This document shows, in pieces, positions 6,495-13,036 of a DNA stretch of 14,703 nt. Below the pieces are notes generated by a model. That model saw nothing but the letters and a program-made list of their open reading frames with translations. It made no database searches and was not told the DNA's origin. Every line of letters starts with the position of its first letter. The first letter of the stretch is position 1. A program made the translations under genes and the position numbers. Source of the DNA: JBIQLO01 sp044464175 (GTDB lineage: Bacteria; Planctomycetota; Phycisphaerae; Tepidisphaerales; Tepidisphaeraceae); the NCBI GenBank assembly GCA_044464175.1, contig JBIQLO010000094.1, positions 1-14,703 on the forward strand, in the 5' to 3' direction.

Positions 6495-7958
6495 ATGAAC
6501 GATTCCTCTTCGAGCCTTTCCCTCCAACCTGCCGACCAACGGCTGCGGAGCGTTCTGGGCCCGGCCGAACTGGGCCTGATGCCGCAGGCCATTTGGAACC
6601 CCAGCCCGTCGGTGGAGCATCGCACCGCGCCCTACGCGCTGCCGGTGTCGCTGCGGATCGGCATTCAGGGATCGCCGGAGACAGGCGCGAAGTTTTCGCC
6701 CCCGCCCTATGCGGTGGAGGTGGAGGGGGAGGGGAAACGGGCATTGGTGGCGGTGGCGGCGGAGCCGGGGTGGCATCGATGGAACGACCTGTACGTGTCG
6801 GCTGGCCAGGGGCGGGTGACGGTGGAGGTGGATCTGGAGGGGATGACCGATCCGGCCGAGGCGGCCGGGCATGTCCACCTGCATGTCATTGCGGGCAGGC
6901 CGGAGGAATCGCGGCATGCGTTGTTGGCGCGGGGGCTGGCGCAGCTCTATCCGGCGGCGTATGCCCAGACGCCTGAAGCGCCGGCGTGGTGGCGTCGGCC
7001 CATTTACTGCGGGTGGGGGGACCAGGTGACGATGGCGATGCATCTGGAGGGGGTGGGGCCGGAGCGGCGGGCGATGGCGTATTGCACGCAGGGGTTGTAC
7101 GAGCGCTGGATCAACCGGCTGGATGAGGCGGGGGTGCCGTTCGGGACGATCATCATCGACCACGGCTGGTCGCCGGCGGGGGTATGGCGGCCGGATTTGA
7201 CGCGGTTTCCCGATCTGCGGGGATTTATCGACCGCCAGCACCAGCGCGGGCGGCGGGTCTTGCTCTGGCTGGCAACGTGGCTGTGGGATGGATTGGAGGA
7301 TGAGCTGTGCGTCTTTGCCGGGGAGCACAAGTTGACGGCCGACCCGACCAACCCGGCGTATCTGCGGCGGGTTCAGGATTGGGTGCATGAGCTGATCTCG
7401 CCTGACGGCTACGATGCCGATGGGTTCAAGATCGACCAGCTCGGGTATTGCCCCTCCTATCGCCGCCCGCGCGGGGGGCCCTGCTTCGGGCACAGCCAGC
7501 GGTGGGACCAGCCGCAGGGGGCGCTGCGGATGCATGGGCAGGGGTTTGGGATGGAACTGCTCCACCGGCTGCAGAAGACGATCTACGACTCGGCCAAGGG
7601 TGCCAAGGGGGATGCCCTGGTGACCAGCAGCACCGTGCATCCCTATTTCCACGACACGCTGGACATGGTGCGCCTGCATGACATGGGGCATGTCGCGCCC
7701 GATATTTTTGAGGCGATGGGGGCGCGGGCCGATCTGTCGCGGGCGGCCCTGCCGGGGAAACTGATCGACACGGATGATTGGGTGCATACGGATTACGACA
7801 TGTGGCTGCGCTACACCGGCGGCAGCGGCGTGATCGGCGTGCCGTGCATCTTCTATGCCGAGCGGTTCATGCTGAACTGGAAGCAGGAGCCGGCGACGAA
7901 GCTGGTGCCGATAGAGGATTTAAAGCGGATCGCGGCGGCGTGGGGAAATGGGGGGTAG
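6495..7958 (+). CDS. GH31/GH36-like (alpha-galactosidase-clan) TIM-barrel glycosidase
   Basis: This 487-residue protein is predicted to be a retaining alpha-glycosidase, assigned from barrel-strand motifs. Visible are 'CGWGDQV' (172-178), 'GTIIIDHGW' (217-225), 'RVLLWLATWLWDGLE' (254-268), and 'DADGFKIDQLGY' (307-318), where D314 is the likely nucleophile at the end of a beta strand. 'MVRLHDMGHV' (391-400, D396) or 'IDTDDW' (424-429) may carry the acid/base. The N-terminal 160 residues look like a beta-sandwich. The protein ends soon after the barrel, so the usual C-terminal beta domain seems absent or very short. No signal peptide is seen. GGAG lies about 10 nt before the chosen ATG; an upstream ATG at 6414 would add 27 residues. 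TACGAT at 6459-6464 may be a -10. It follows the YyaL-type gene by 128 nt. Substrate is unknown. Confidence 0.68.
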   Translation: MNDSSSSLSLQPADQRLRSVLGPAELGLMPQAIWNPSPSVEHRTAPYALPVSLRIGIQGSPETGAKFSPPPYAVEVEGEGKRALVAVAAEPGWHRWNDLYVSAGQGRVTVEVDLEGMTDPAEAAGHVHLHVIAGRPEESRHALLARGLAQLYPAAYAQTPEAPAWWRRPIYCGWGDQVTMAMHLEGVGPERRAMAYCTQGLYERWINRLDEAGVPFGTIIIDHGWSPAGVWRPDLTRFPDLRGFIDRQHQRGRRVLLWLATWLWDGLEDELCVFAGEHKLTADPTNPAYLRRVQDWVHELISPDGYDADGFKIDQLGYCPSYRRPRGGPCFGHSQRWDQPQGALRMHGQGFGMELLHRLQKTIYDSAKGAKGDALVTSSTVHPYFHDTLDMVRLHDMGHVAPDIFEAMGARADLSRAALPGKLIDTDDWVHTDYDMWLRYTGGSGVIGVPCIFYAERFMLNWKQEPATKLVPIEDLKRIAAAWGNGG

Positions 7959-8041
7959 ATCCGAAACCCGAAACAGATTCAAAGATAAAGCTTCAAAACG
8001 ATTTTGTCGTTTTGCGCCTTCAATTTGAATTTGCTTCGGAT
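7959..8041. terminator. Nested palindrome, probable bidirectional terminator
   Basis: Three nested stems share nearly one centre: ATCCGAA 7959-7965 with 8035-8041, ATTCAAA 7977-7983 with 8024-8030, and CAAAACGA 7994-8001 with 8007-8014 (loop TTTTG). A further AAG/CTT pair (7988-7990 with 8018-8020) sits between. It begins at the base after the upstream stop and ends 17 bases short of the purA stop. It is AT-rich in a GC-rich window. Its place between convergent genes suggests transcription termination both ways; a mobile palindromic repeat is the alternative. Confidence 0.5.
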
Positions 8042-8058
8042 TTTTCCTGGTGCTTCCA

Positions 8059-9357
8059 TTAGCGGATCAGCGTGGCCGAGCGCTCCGCGCCGACGCTGAT
8101 CAGGCGGATGGGGGCCCCGACCAGCGTCTCCAGCCGCTTGACGTACTGCTGGGCGGGCGGGGGAAGCTGCTCGAAGCGGCGGCAGTTGGACAGGTCGCCG
8201 CTCCAGCCGGGGAGGGTTTCGTAGATCGGCTCCACCTCGGCCAGCGTGTCCATGTCGGCACGGAAGCCGTTGAGAAGCTTCCCGCGATAGCGGTAGCCGG
8301 TGCAGATCTGGATGTGCTCCAGTCCGGAGAGGACATCCAGCAGCGTCAGGGCGATGTGGGTGACACCGTTGAGGCGGACGGAATAGCGGACGGCGGCGGC
8401 GTCGAACCAGCCGCAGCGCCGGGGGCGGCGGGTGGTGGTGCCGTATTCGTTGCCGCGCTGGCGGATGTAGTCGCCGATATTGTTGTCCTGCTCCGTGGGA
8501 AAGGGGCCGCCGCCGACGCGGGTGGAATAGGCCTTCATGATCCCCACGAAGTTCTGCACCGACTGGGGCGGGGCGCCGGCGCCGGTGAAGAGGCCCAGGG
8601 CCGAGCAGTTGGAGCTGGTGACGTAGGGATAGGTGCCGTGGTCCACATCCAGCAGGACGGCATGGGCGCCTTCGTAGACGATCCGTTTCTTCTGATCGAT
8701 CAGGTCCAGCAGCAGGGCGGTGGCGTCGCCGACGAAGGGGGCGAGCTGGCGGCCGAACTGGCGATACTGCTCGTAAATCTCCGCGTCGTTCAGGGGCGCG
8801 GCATCGTAGAGGGCCTTGAAGACCTTGCTGCGGTCGGCGGCGATGCGCTGGATCTTCTCGCCCAGGTGCTGCTCGTGGAGCAGATCGGCCACGCGGATGG
8901 CGGTGGTGCGGTGCATCTTGTCGGCGTAGCAGGGGCCGATGCCGCGCTTGGTGGTGCCGATGCCGTTGGCGCCGGCGGCCGACTCGCGCAGCTCATCCTC
9001 CAGCTTGTGCCAGGGCATGACGACGTGGGTTTTGTAGCTGATGCAGAGGTTTTCGGGGGTGATGGCGATGCCCCGGCCGGTGAATTCCTCGATTTCGGCC
9101 AGCAGGGCGCGGGGATCGAGCACGACGCCGTTGCCGATGATGTTCATCACGCCGGGGCGGAAGATGCCCACGGGCAGCAGATGGGTGGAGTATTTCTCCT
9201 GCCCGATTCGTACGGTGTGGCCGGCGTTGGCGCCGCCGCAGTAGCGGACGACCGCCTCGGCATTTTCCGTGAGAAAATCGACGATCTTGCCCTTGCCTTC
9301 ATCGCCCCACTGGAGGCCGACGACACAACTGTTGCCCGTGAGAAAATCTATGGCCAT
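8059..9357 (-). CDS. purA: Adenylosuccinate synthase
   Basis: This enzyme catalyses the GTP-dependent joining of IMP and aspartate to adenylosuccinate, the first committed step to AMP, in the cytoplasm. The 432-residue length is standard. Motifs include the loop GDEGKGK (18-24, catalytic D19), 'GANAGHTV' with catalytic H47, 'GIGTTKRGIGPCYADK' (132-147), 'GGGPFPTE' (282-289) and the aspartate-binding 'GTTTRRPRRCGWFD' (306-319). The guanine-contacting motif, TKLD in the E. coli enzyme, reads TLLD here (338-341), keeping the aspartate but losing the lysine. No Shine-Dalgarno is present; TAGAAT lies 6 nt before the ATG. It follows the vapBC remnant on the same strand but probably has its own promoter. 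Confidence 0.96.
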   Translation of the reverse strand: MAIDFLTGNSCVVGLQWGDEGKGKIVDFLTENAEAVVRYCGGANAGHTVRIGQEKYSTHLLPVGIFRPGVMNIIGNGVVLDPRALLAEIEEFTGRGIAITPENLCISYKTHVVMPWHKLEDELRESAAGANGIGTTKRGIGPCYADKMHRTTAIRVADLLHEQHLGEKIQRIAADRSKVFKALYDAAPLNDAEIYEQYRQFGRQLAPFVGDATALLLDLIDQKKRIVYEGAHAVLLDVDHGTYPYVTSSNCSALGLFTGAGAPPQSVQNFVGIMKAYSTRVGGGPFPTEQDNNIGDYIRQRGNEYGTTTRRPRRCGWFDAAAVRYSVRLNGVTHIALTLLDVLSGLEHIQICTGYRYRGKLLNGFRADMDTLAEVEPIYETLPGWSGDLSNCRRFEQLPPPAQQYVKRLETLVGAPIRLISVGAERSATLIR

Positions 9358-9363
9358 GGGAGG

Positions 9364-9369
9364 ATTCTA
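9364..9369 (-). promoter_or_regulatory. Candidate -10 (TAGAAT) for a leaderless purA transcript
   Basis: Minus-strand TAGAAT (5 of 6 to TATAAT) is followed by CCTCCC and the purA ATG, a 6-nt gap, with no ribosome site. It would uncouple purA from the vapBC remnant upstream. No clear -35 is seen. Confidence 0.42.
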
Positions 9370-9415
9370 GCGTCACAAACGGAAAAGGGGAGAGGGGCGG
9401 GAATCCCCCTTCTCG

Positions 9416-9798
9416 TTACGGGAGTTGAAACAGCTTCAGGTCGCTCAGCACAGGCTGCATCATCTTGAAATGAGCATCTTTGCTCCATAATTCCGCATCA
9501 TACTGAATCGCCACTGTGGCGAGCAGGGCATCCTGGAAGGGCACCGTCAGGCCGCGGTTCGCAGGAGGAATAGATTGTGTCCCAGATCATCCCAAGTGGC
9601 CGGGCCAATGGGCAGCGTTTGCATCGCATCCAGCGCCCGCGTTATCCGTTGGGCATCCTCTTGAGTTCGCGCGCCATGAAGGAGTTCGGCCCGTGTGACG
9701 CCACAGATGCAGGTTGCCTGAGTTTGAAAAACGGTCTTGATCCGCTCCGAGGGGGATTGCCAGAAATCAATAATGATGCTGGTATCGACGAGGATCAT
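9416..9798 (-). pseudogene. vapC: vapC PIN-domain toxin gene, broken by a one-base frameshift
   Basis: VapC toxins are PIN-fold RNases. The first frame encodes 83 residues (MILVDTSIIIDF with D5; 'TRAELLHG' with E38; 'DDLGHNLFLLR') and stops at TGA 9547-9549. The other frame continues at once from 9553 with GLTVPFQDALLATVAIQ and 'ELWSKDAHFK', ending LFQLP at TAA 9416-9418. Joining the frames, by restoring one base near 9553-9556, gives about 127 residues, the usual VapC length, with all four acidic residues (D5, E38, D90, D108). As written, the product loses D90 and D108 and should be inactive. A sequencing error in the G/C run is an alternative. The ATG overlaps the vapB stop as ATGA. Confidence 0.82.
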
Positions 9799-10004
9799 AT
9801 TTTGCTGATTTCACGGAGCCGGTCCACGGCCGCCTGATCGATCTGGACGGTTCCGCAGGCAGCGAAAAAGTCGTCGAGGGAGGATTTGGCAGCCGGTGAG
9901 TCATCGCGCACGGTAATTTCGACATCACGTCCGATCCAGGGGCGCAGTTCCGGAAGCTGAATTGTAGTGGATTCCAGTCCTTTATGAACTTTGATCGGGC
10001 TCAT
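9795..10004 (-). CDS. vapB: VapB-type antitoxin
   Basis: This 69-residue protein is predicted to be the antitoxin partner of the PIN toxin next to it, based mainly on position and size. It has 'IKVHKGLESTTIQLPELRPW' then 'GRDVEITVRDD', a small N-terminal beta-rich DNA-binding segment. A C-terminal helix (about 43-69, 'LDDFFAACGT', 'AAVDRLREISKI') would wrap the toxin. The ATG at 10002-10004 has GGAG 6 nt upstream and is preferred to a TTG at 10017-10019. Its stop overlaps the vapC start. A -10 and an inverted repeat lie upstream, consistent with autoregulation. It may now be an orphan antitoxin. Confidence 0.75.
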   Translation of the reverse strand: MSPIKVHKGLESTTIQLPELRPWIGRDVEITVRDDSPAAKSSLDDFFAACGTVQIDQAAVDRLREISKI

Positions 10005-10036
10005 GTCGTTCTCCGGCAATGATGCGTTTGAACACG

Positions 10037-10067
10037 GCGGCTTGGCCCAGCCAATTGCCGCATTATA
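10037..10067 (-). promoter_or_regulatory. vapBC promoter with adjoining inverted-repeat operator
   Basis: Minus-strand TATAAT at 10062-10067 is a perfect -10. Directly downstream is an inverted repeat: TTGGC-CCA-GCCAA at 10042-10054, extended by GCGGC (10037-10041) and GCCGC (10057-10061) with a 2-nt bulge. An operator covering the transcription start is the usual site for VapB-family autorepression. No good -35 is seen. Confidence 0.5.
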
Positions 10068-10080
10068 GGCTCCAGCTTCT

Positions 10081-10181
10081 TAAAAGGGGGACAACAGTCG
10101 GCTATCCATTCAGGATTTCGCCGGTGGAAGCAGCTGCGGACCGCCTGTCCTCCCTCCCCTGTCTTCGGTATTCTGTCCCCC
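10081..10181. repeat. Possible short element with GGGGGACA inverted ends
   Basis: TAAAAGGGGGACA (10081-10093) differs at one base from the right RAYT-element end (TAAAATGGGGACA). Its inner part GGGGGACA is matched in inverted orientation by TGTCCCCC at 10174-10181. The roughly 100-bp interval between them carries no gene. It could be a non-autonomous derivative mobilised by a RAYT-like enzyme. An 8-bp inverted match in GC-rich DNA could also be chance. Confidence 0.3.
10169..10174 (+). promoter_or_regulatory. Candidate -10 (TATTCT) for the histidine kinase
   Basis: TATTCT is followed by GTCCCCC and the kinase ATG, a 7-nt gap, with no Shine-Dalgarno. The hexamer is a moderate -10 match (4 of 6). 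It overlaps the right end of the GGGGGACA inverted pair. No convincing -35 is seen. Confidence 0.33.
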
Positions 10182-11435
10182 ATGCTTTCCCGCCTGACGC
10201 CGCCCGTTCGTCCGCTGCAGGAGCCGCGGATTGTGCTGATCTGGATCGCGCGCCTGCGCTGGCTGGCGGTGGTGGGGCAGCTGGCGGCGGTGGTCTTTGC
10301 GGATGTGGGGATGGGGATGCGGCTGCCGCCGATCCCGATCGGGGGGGTGATCCTGCTGACGCTGCTGACCAACTGCCTGCTGGTGATCGCGATGCGGCGG
10401 ACCACGCCGTCGGCGGCGCTGGTGCCGGGGGTGCTGCTGCTGGATGTGGGGCTGCTGACAGCGCTGCTCTATTTCACCGGGGGCTCGCGCAATCCGTTTT
10501 CGATCCTCTATCTGGTCCATGTGGCGATGGCGGTGGTGGCGCTGGGATCGGGCTGGACGTGGGTGGTGGTGGCGTCGGCGGCGCTGTGCTACGGGGTGCT
10601 GGCGCGCTGGCATCGGCCGCTGACGCTGGACAGCCGGATTCAGCGGACCGGAAGCTGGGTGGCGCTGGTGCTGGTGGCGGCCTTGATCGCCTACTTCATC
10701 GACCGCATCCGGCGGTCGCTGCGCCTGCGCGAGCAGGAACTGGAGCGGCTGCGGGAGCATGCCCAGCGCAACGAGCAGCTGGCCGCCCTGACCACGCTGG
10801 CGGCCGGGGCCGCGCATGAACTGGGGACGCCGCTGGCGACAATCGCGGTGGTGGCCAAGGAACTGGAGCGGCAGGCGCCCGATGAGATCACCGACGATGC
10901 GATCCTCATCCGCCAGCAGGTGGAGCGATGCCGGACGATCCTGGACCGGATGCGGGCGGACCTGGGGGAGCACCAGCGGGGCCGCCCGATGCCGATGGAG
11001 GAGCTGCTGCGGGTGATTCAGGAGAACCTGACCGACGAGCAGCGCCGGCGGCTGCACATCCGGCGCGGGCCGGACTCCGATCTGACCCTCGAGCCGGCGC
11101 GGGCGATTGAGCAGGCGGTGACGGTGCTGGTCCGCAACGCCTTTGACGCCACGGATTCGGCCCAGTCGGTGCAGTTGTCGGTCCTTCGCCGTCAGGGAAA
11201 GCTGGCGTTTGAGGTGGAGGACCAGGGGCAGGGGATGGACCATGAAACCCTGCGCCGGGCCGGGGAGCCGTTTTTCACCACGAAGTCGCCGGGCAAGGGG
11301 ATGGGGCTGGGGCTGTTTCTGGTGCGCCTCACGGCCGAGCGCTACGGCGGATCGCTGGTCCTCCATTCCGAGCCGGGGCGGGGAACGCGCAGCGTGCTGG
11401 AGATGGATGAGGCCAAGGTGCGGCAGATGCCCTAG
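10182..11435 (+). CDS. RegB/PrrB-like redox-sensing histidine kinase
   Basis: This 417-residue membrane sensor kinase has about six hydrophobic segments in residues 20-175. They include the quinone-site heptapeptide GGSRNPF (100-106), known as GGxxNPF in RegB. The H-box 'LAAGAAHELGTPLATIAVV' carries phospho-acceptor H212 and closely matches RegB. C250 in 'VERCRTILDRM' sits 38 residues later, near the spacing of the redox-active cysteine of RegB (H225 to C265). The ATP-binding domain has 'VLVRNAFDA' (N box), 'VEDQGQGM' (G1) and 'GKGMGLGLFL' (G2). The likely role is tuning gene expression to the respiratory quinone pool. No response regulator lies on either side. The 3' end shares CTAG with the convergent nicotinate phosphoribosyltransferase gene. 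The name regB or prrB is not given because orthology is unproven. Confidence 0.88.
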   Translation: MLSRLTPPVRPLQEPRIVLIWIARLRWLAVVGQLAAVVFADVGMGMRLPPIPIGGVILLTLLTNCLLVIAMRRTTPSAALVPGVLLLDVGLLTALLYFTGGSRNPFSILYLVHVAMAVVALGSGWTWVVVASAALCYGVLARWHRPLTLDSRIQRTGSWVALVLVAALIAYFIDRIRRSLRLREQELERLREHAQRNEQLAALTTLAAGAAHELGTPLATIAVVAKELERQAPDEITDDAILIRQQVERCRTILDRMRADLGEHQRGRPMPMEELLRVIQENLTDEQRRRLHIRRGPDSDLTLEPARAIEQAVTVLVRNAFDATDSAQSVQLSVLRRQGKLAFEVEDQGQGMDHETLRRAGEPFFTTKSPGKGMGLGLFLVRLTAERYGGSLVLHSEPGRGTRSVLEMDEAKVRQMP

Positions 11436-12922
11436 CTGGCGGCAGGGGCCTGGGGGTCCATGCCGCGGGCTTTGAGGATCAATTCCATGCGCAGCTCGTG
11501 CAGGCGGCGTTCCAGGCCGACAGGGTAGAGGTGAGGATTGAGAAAGCGTTTGATGCCGGCGTGGAAACCGCGGAGCTGGTCCTGCGTGCGGCGGCGCACC
11601 TCGGCGATGGAGGGTGCGTCGTAAACGCACCGTCCCTGGCGGAAAATGGGCTTGAGCAGGTCCTCGTGGCGGGCGTCGGGGGGCATGGTTTTGCGCCGGG
11701 TGAGGTCCTGGGGGTCGATCAGGGTCATCGGCTCGGTAAACGGCTCGGCCAGGTTGTAGATCGCATCGCCGATGTATTCCCCCGCCAACTGGAAACGGCG
11801 CACCTGGAGCAGGCCGGGTATGGAGGTCTTGGCCGTCTGCTCGGAGAGTTTGATGCGGTAGGACCAGGCCACCTCATCATCCCGAACGGCCGAGAGCTTG
11901 TAGACGCCCCCCATGGCCGGCTGGTCGAAGGCGGTGGCCAGGCGCGTGCCGACGCCCCAGACGGTGATGGCCGCATGCTGCTGTTTCAGGCTGGTGATGA
12001 GGTGTTCATCCAGTTCATTGGTGGCCAGGATTTTGGCCTCGGGAAATCCCGCCTCGTCGAGTATCTTCCGCGCTTCGACGCTGAGATAGGCCAGGTCGCC
12101 CGAATCCAGGCGCACCCCCAGCAGCTCATGCCCCTGCTCGCGCAGGCGCTGTCCGACCTGGCAGGCATGGCGCACGCCCTGGAGCGTGTTGTAGGTGTCC
12201 ACCAGAAAGACGACGTTGTTGGGCATGGCGCGGGCGTAGGCGCTGAACGCCTCCAGTTCATCCTCGAAGCACATGATCCAGCTGTGGGCGTGCGTGCCGC
12301 GCACCGGGATGTCGAACAGCTTTCCGGCCAGCACGTTGCTGGTGGCCGCGCACCCGCCGATGTAGGCAGCGCGGCTGGCGGCCAGTCCGCCGTCGATCCC
12401 CTGGGCCCGGCGCAGCCCGAATTCCAGCACCGGCTGATCGCCGGCCGCCAGACAGATGCGGGCGGCCTTGGTGGCGATGAGGGTCTGGAAGTTGATCATG
12501 TTCAGCAGGGGCGTCTCCAGCAACTGGCACTGGAGGATCGGCCCGGTCACGCGCACCAGCGGCTCATGTGGAAACACGATGCTTCCCTCGGGGATGGCGT
12601 CGATGTCGCAGGTGAAGTCCAGGTGGTGGAGATAGTCCAGAAACGCCGGCTCAAAGAGGGGGCGCCCGTCATGACCGTTCAGCGCGGCAAGATAGCTCAG
12701 GTCGTCGGCCTCAAATCGCAGATGGCTCAGAAAATCCACAACGTATTCCAGCCCGCAGGCGACGGAGAAGCCGCCGTCGAAGGGATGGGCGCGGAAGGAG
12801 AGGTGGAATGCCGCCTGCCGCTGGGTCAGGCCGCATTTCCAATACCCATAGGCCATCGTGATCTGATACAGATCCGTCAGCAGCGCCAGGGAGGTTTTAT
12901 ACAGTTCGCTCGTCGTGTTCAT
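11432..12922 (-). CDS. pncB: Nicotinate phosphoribosyltransferase
   Basis: This enzyme makes nicotinate mononucleotide from nicotinate and PRPP with ATP use, the first step of NAD salvage by the Preiss-Handler route. The 496-residue protein has 'ALLTDLYQITMAYGYW' at the N-terminus, 'FEFGLRRAQG'-type sequence (read here as LEFGLRRAQGIDGG, 166-179), and 'GTHAHSW' (209-215), where H213 is the likely phosphorylated histidine. 'VRLDSGDLAYLS' (270-281) and 'ATNELDE' (300-306) mark the phosphoribosyl-binding strands, and 'GVGTRLATAFDQP' (323-335) follows. Length fits the longer bacterial type. Neither a good Shine-Dalgarno nor a close -10 is seen at the ATG. It is convergent with the kinase and divergent from the membrane-protein gene. 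Confidence 0.94.
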   Translation of the reverse strand: MNTTSELYKTSLALLTDLYQITMAYGYWKCGLTQRQAAFHLSFRAHPFDGGFSVACGLEYVVDFLSHLRFEADDLSYLAALNGHDGRPLFEPAFLDYLHHLDFTCDIDAIPEGSIVFPHEPLVRVTGPILQCQLLETPLLNMINFQTLIATKAARICLAAGDQPVLEFGLRRAQGIDGGLAASRAAYIGGCAATSNVLAGKLFDIPVRGTHAHSWIMCFEDELEAFSAYARAMPNNVVFLVDTYNTLQGVRHACQVGQRLREQGHELLGVRLDSGDLAYLSVEARKILDEAGFPEAKILATNELDEHLITSLKQQHAAITVWGVGTRLATAFDQPAMGGVYKLSAVRDDEVAWSYRIKLSEQTAKTSIPGLLQVRRFQLAGEYIGDAIYNLAEPFTEPMTLIDPQDLTRRKTMPPDARHEDLLKPIFRQGRCVYDAPSIAEVRRRTQDQLRGFHAGIKRFLNPHLYPVGLERRLHELRMELILKARGMDPQAPAAS

Positions 12923-13024
12923 GGCTCGAGGGACCTTTCACACCGGAGGGGACTCGGGGCTTTGTCGCACAATGCCGGGGCCCGGTCAATGCGTTTTTCG
13001 CTTCATGGAATCGGGTGAGCCCGC

Positions 13025-13030
13025 CATAAT
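13025..13030 (+). promoter_or_regulatory. Candidate -10 (CATAAT) for the small membrane protein
   Basis: CATAAT (5 of 6 to TATAAT) is followed by GGGGCT and ATG, a 6-nt gap. TTCATG at 13002-13007, 17 nt upstream, is a weak -35 match. A GGGG tract before the ATG is not a proper Shine-Dalgarno. Confidence 0.38.
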
Positions 13031-13036
13031 GGGGCT

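Noticed and set aside
6300..7787. Minus-strand 495-codon frame opposite the GH31/36-like gene
   Set aside because: It is Arg/His/Pro-rich, has no motif, and overlaps two supported plus-strand genes.
9370..9415. Purine-rich imperfect hairpin between the vapC remnant and purA as a terminator
   Set aside because: Pairing of AAGGGG with CCCCTT needs a long 15-base loop, so the structure is weak.
8050..9468. Long plus-strand open frame opposite purA (472 codons)
   Set aside because: It mirrors the codon periodicity of purA in GC-rich DNA, has a repetitive Gly/Ala/Val/Asp composition and no recognisable motif.
10110..11630. Minus-strand 506-codon frame opposite the kinase
   Set aside because: It is low-complexity His/Arg/Pro/Gln sequence typical of reverse frames in GC-rich genes and crosses the convergent gene junction.
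11498..13018. Long plus-strand open frame opposite pncB
   Set aside because: It is an antisense shadow of a well-supported enzyme gene.
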